NCBI RefSeq assembly: GCF_028736235.1
Contig: NZ_CP117884.1
Coordinates: 992,001-1,056,000, forward strand
Origin: Lacticaseibacillus pabuli
Lineage (GTDB): Bacteria; Bacillota; Bacilli; Lactobacillales; Lactobacillaceae
DNA: 64,000 bases
Reading direction: 5' to 3'
In this document: in pieces, positions 61,337-64,000 of the stretch
How positions within the stretch are numbered: the first letter of the stretch is position 1
Layout: each line of letters opens with the position of its first letter
Translations under genes and position numbers: made by a program
The notes under the pieces: generated by a model
Told to the model about the DNA's origin: nothing
The model's database searches: none
What the model saw: only the letters and a program-made list of their open reading frames with translations

Positions 61337-61699
61337 ATGCAAGTCACAACTACAAGCGCACCGTGTACCAATCAGAAGGCAAAGACGATTTGCCCACACT
61401 TCTCCAAGGCGTTCATGATTCTTGGTAAGAAGTGGAACGGTCTGATCCTCGACGTTCTGCTTGATGGTCCAGCTCGCTTTAAGGATATTGCAGCGGCTGT
61501 GACGAAGTGTTCTGACCGTGTTCTGGTCGAACGTCTGAAGGAACTTGAGGCAGATGGCCTCGTTCAGCGCGTGACCCACACGGACTCCGCATTGATTGAA
61601 TACCAGCTGACCGCAAAGGGTGCTGGCTTGTCCGATGTGCTCACCGCAGCTCATGCGTGGGGTGATGAATGGCTCACGGACGAAGAATGTGTTGACTAG
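61337..61699 (+). CDS. HxlR-family regulator
   Basis: A 120-residue winged-helix regulator (HFSKAFMILGKKWNGLILDVLL, ARFKDIAAAV, LVERLKELEADGLV). HxlR members such as YodB and HypR sense quinones, diamide or hypochlorite through an N-terminal Cys; Cys 10 and Cys 19 (CPHF) are candidates here. No obvious target gene adjoins it; the next gene is pheS with its own T-box. Confidence 0.88.
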   Translation: MQVTTTSAPCTNQKAKTICPHFSKAFMILGKKWNGLILDVLLDGPARFKDIAAAVTKCSDRVLVERLKELEADGLVQRVTHTDSALIEYQLTAKGAGLSDVLTAAHAWGDEWLTDEECVD

Positions 61700-61759
61700 G
61701 CGTCTTCTGACAGCTAAACTGTTTGAGGATAGCAAAACAAAGGCGTTGACGAAAACGCA

Positions 61760-61977
61760 GGCATAAAACATCGACAGGAAATAGAAGCCACTGACTGGAA
61801 GCTTCTTCAATGTTGTATGTCCGTATTCATTTTCTGAGCTGACTTACTAGCAATTGCGGTAAGCTCCGGTCGCACCGTTACCGCCTGAATGAAGTGCACA
61901 TGTTTTTGTGTGAACAAGGGTGGTACCGCGGCTCGCTCGTCCCTGACTGTCATAGTGACAGTTGGGGATTTTTTTGT
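61760..61977 (+). promoter_or_regulatory. T-box leader of pheST
   Basis: The T-box core AAGGGTGGTACCGCGG is at 61916-61931, followed by a terminator (61940-61977: TCCC..ACTGTCA / TGACAGT..GGGA and seven Ts). A possible TTC (Phe) specifier is in GCTTCTTCAATG at about 61800-61811. A GAGCT/AGCTC hairpin at 61837-61866 would be stem III. The UGGU bulge fits A73. Confidence 0.85.
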
Positions 61978-62004
61978 GCGTGCATTGACGAAAGGACATA
62001 CAAA

Positions 62005-63051
62005 ATGGAACAACAGGATAAGCTTAAGAAATTGCTGGGCGAGAACCAGCTTAAAATCAAGGGGATTGATAGCCTTGACGATCTCGATAAAGTTCGTGTG
62101 AACCTGCTTGGTAAGAAGGGGCCCATCACCGAGGTACTCCGCGGGATGCGTAACCTTGATGCGACTGAACGGCCAAAAGTGGGGGCATTTGCCAACCGCG
62201 TGCGTGATGAACTGCAAGCGGCAATCGAAGAACGGCGCAATACCCTGCGTCAGGAAAACATCAACCGCAAGTTAGCTAACGACACGGTTGATGTCACCCT
62301 TCCCGGGACGCCTGTTCGTCAGGGGACCCCGCATATCTTGCAGCAGGTCATCGATAACCTGTCCGAGCTGTTCCTGGGCATGGGTTACCAGGTTGTCGAC
62401 AGTTTCGAAGTGGAAGAGGACCATTACAACTTCGAAATGCTGAACATCCCCGCAGATCACCCCGCACGCGACATGCAGGATACCTTCTATTTGACGAAGG
62501 AACTGCTGATGCGGACCCAAACTTCTGCTGCCCAGGCGCGTACGCTCGAGCGTCATGACTTCAGCAAGGGCCCACTCAAGATGATTTGCCCAGGCCGGGT
62601 TTACCGTCGCGATACTGACGATGCGACCCACAGCCACCAGTTCCACCAGATGGAAGGGCTCGTCATTGATAAGAACATTACGATGGGCGACTTGAAGGGG
62701 ACACTCCTCAAGATGGCCCAACACGTTCTGGGTGCTGACCGCAAGATTCGTCTGCGTCCTTCATACTTCCCGTTCACGGAGCCAAGTGTTGAAGTCGATG
62801 TCTCTTGCTTCAAGTGCGGCGGCAAGGGTTGTGCCGTCTGCAAGTACAGCGGCTGGATCGAAGTGCTCGGTGCCGGTATGGTGCACCCGAACGTGCTGAC
62901 AGCGGCTGGCGTTGACCCAGAAGTTTACGGCGGCTTCGCATTCGGGATTGGACCAGACCGTCTCGCAATGCTCAAGTATGGTGTTGACGACATCCGCGCA
63001 TTCTATACGGATGACGTTCGCTTCCTCGAACAATTCTCAACGGAGGGCTAA
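62005..63051 (+). CDS. pheS: Phenylalanyl-tRNA synthetase alpha subunit
   Basis: A 348-residue class II subunit: N-terminal coiled coil, motif region [22 protein letters not shown], and the C-terminal core with [13 protein letters not shown], a CxxC-type segment [16 protein letters not shown], and [18 protein letters not shown] precedes ATG 62005; the upstream frame passes through the T-box. Confidence 0.96.
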   Translation: MEQQDKLKKLLGENQLKIKGIDSLDDLDKVRVNLLGKKGPITEVLRGMRNLDATERPKVGAFANRVRDELQAAIEERRNTLRQENINRKLANDTVDVTLPGTPVRQGTPHILQQVIDNLSELFLGMGYQVVDSFEVEEDHYNFEMLNIPADHPARDMQDTFYLTKELLMRTQTSAAQARTLERHDFSKGPLKMICPGRVYRRDTDDATHSHQFHQMEGLVIDKNITMGDLKGTLLKMAQHVLGADRKIRLRPSYFPFTEPSVEVDVSCFKCGGKGCAVCKYSGWIEVLGAGMVHPNVLTAAGVDPEVYGGFAFGIGPDRLAMLKYGVDDIRAFYTDDVRFLEQFSTEG

Positions 63052-63058
63052 TTAAACA

Positions 63059-64000
63059 ATGGATGTTTCATATGAATGGTTAAAAGAACTCGTCGACGTG
63101 CCAGTTAGCCCCAAGGAATTGGGCGAAAAGGTATCCGTCACCGGGATTGAAGTCCCAAGTGTGACCTACCGCGGTGCTGGGATGAAGAACTTGGTCATCG
63201 GCCACGTGCTGAGCACCAAGCCACACCCAGACAGTGATCACCTGGTTATCTGCCAGGTCGACGTTGGAGAGGATGAACCTCGTCAGATTATCTGTGGCGC
63301 GCCAAACGTGGCTGCCGGCCAGACCGTCATTGCGGCTTTGCCTGGTGCACGCATCGGCGACAACAACAAGATTAAGCGCGGCAAGATTCGCGGCGAAGTC
63401 AGTGACGGGATGCTCTGTGCACTCCAGGAAATTGGCTTCCCCGACACCTTGGCACCTAACAAGTACAGTGACGGCATTTACGTTTTCCAAGATGCGATTA
63501 AGCCAGGCACCGATGCCCTTGAAGTTTTAGGGATGAAGGACGCCATTCTTGACTTTGATATCACCCCTAACCGTGCTGATGTGCTCGGGATGCGCGGTGT
63601 GGCTTGGGAAGTTGGCGCAACATACGGCAACAAGCCACACTTCAGCGAGCCCAAGCTGGTTGAAGAGGGCCCTGACGTTAACACGTTCCTGACCTCCAAG
63701 GTTGAAGACGAAAAAGACACCATGAGCTACAACTTGCGCGTGGTGACCAACGTCAAGGTCGGCGAGAGCCCACTTTGGATGCAGAAACGGCTCTGGAATG
63801 CGGGCGTTAAGCCACACAACAACATCGTGGATATCACCAATTACATCATGTTGTACTACGGGCAGCCAATGCACGCGTACGACTATGACAAGCTAACCAG
63901 CAAGGAAATCGACGTTCGCCGTGCCCAGGCAGGTGAGAAGGTCACAACCTTGGATGGCAGCGAGCTGGAGCTGGTCAACTCTGACATTGTCATCACAGAC
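63059..64000 (+). CDS. pheT: Phenylalanyl-tRNA synthetase beta subunit, N-terminal part (runs off window)
   Basis: The first 314 residues of a subunit that is normally ~800 long, open at the right edge. N-terminal DVSYEWLKELVDVPVSP, the EMAP/TRBD domain (STKPHPDSDHLVICQVDVG ... IICGAPNVAAGQ ... SDGMLCALQEIG), then B3/B4 start (DITPNRADVLGMRGVA, NIVDITNYIML). It follows pheS by 7 bases with GGAGG in the end of pheS. Confidence 0.95.
   Translation, partial: MDVSYEWLKELVDVPVSPKELGEKVSVTGIEVPSVTYRGAGMKNLVIGHVLSTKPHPDSDHLVICQVDVGEDEPRQIICGAPNVAAGQTVIAALPGARIGDNNKIKRGKIRGEVSDGMLCALQEIGFPDTLAPNKYSDGIYVFQDAIKPGTDALEVLGMKDAILDFDITPNRADVLGMRGVAWEVGATYGNKPHFSEPKLVEEGPDVNTFLTSKVEDEKDTMSYNLRVVTNVKVGESPLWMQKRLWNAGVKPHNNIVDITNYIMLYYGQPMHAYDYDKLTSKEIDVRRAQAGEKVTTLDGSELELVNSDIVITD

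Noticed and set aside
1..64000. CRISPR array, rRNA operon or intact insertion sequence
   Set aside because: No regularly spaced direct repeats, no rRNA sequence and no transposase ORF were seen anywhere in the window.

Overview
The window reads as a chromosomal segment of a low-GC-phylum lactic acid bacterium (Bacillota, Lactobacillaceae) with a fairly high GC content for that group. The evidence is the gene content and order: ecsAB next to hit, a YtxH-type gene, prsA, yhaM and yheA; yqeGHI-nadD-yqeK-rsfS-yqeM-tmcAL-yceD; infC-rpmI-rplT with a leader; polA-mutM-coaE-nrdR-dnaB-dnaI; and three T-box-controlled aminoacyl-tRNA synthetase loci (argS, thrS, pheST). Genus or species cannot be fixed from the sequence alone.

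Layout. 1-8.0 kb: the 3' end of ptsI, a structured repeat, an orphan copY with its own cop box, an ABM-domain protein, a metallo-hydrolase, mecA, azlCD with a HicB-like gene, then tRNA-Gly(CCC) running straight into an argS T-box leader, argS and argR. 8-18.6 kb: an RluD-type pseudouridine synthase, a class A PBP, yheA, yhaM, a candidate small RNA, prsA, a YtxH-like gene, hit, ecsAB, trmB and ytpR. 18.7-31 kb: a disordered protein, murC, a BI-1-like protein, DNA repair and replication genes, and thrS with its T-box. 31-44.5 kb: a secreted sortase-like protein, a second copy of the structured repeat, yitT and infC (both with non-ATG/GTG/TTG starts), rpmI, rplT, an MFS pump, an EndA-type nuclease, an oxidoreductase, a HAD phosphatase and the yqeG ribosome/tRNA/NAD operon. 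44.6-46.1 kb: gnd.

46.2-52.0 kb is a decayed prophage lysogeny module: an integrase broken by one in-frame TGA, an Abi_2/AbiF-type HEPN gene, two related SHOCT-tailed proteins, a lipoprotein, an ImmA/IrrE peptidase, a CI-like repressor, three 15-bp operators and a 33-codon cro stump. No structural phage genes remain. The rest (52-64 kb) is a Nox-like flavoprotein whose catalytic residues are replaced, a TetR regulator, a PepD dipeptidase, an ArlRS-like two-component system, yidC, acyP, a TrmH methyltransferase, an HD protein, an HxlR regulator, a pheS T-box, pheS and partial pheT.

Most notable signals. (1) The Abi_2/AbiF HEPN gene is preceded by its own promoter, a roughly 68-nt untranslated RNA and a terminator hairpin that also buries the gene's Shine-Dalgarno; this layout resembles type III toxin-antitoxin or abiF-RNA systems. 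(2) A two-copy structured repeat (about 725-985 and 31781-31925) shows several compensatory base changes between copies. (3) A candidate sRNA lies at 12595-12685 on the minus strand. (4) yitT starts at ATT beside infC starting at ATA. All of these come from reading the sequence by eye; no search or folding program was run.
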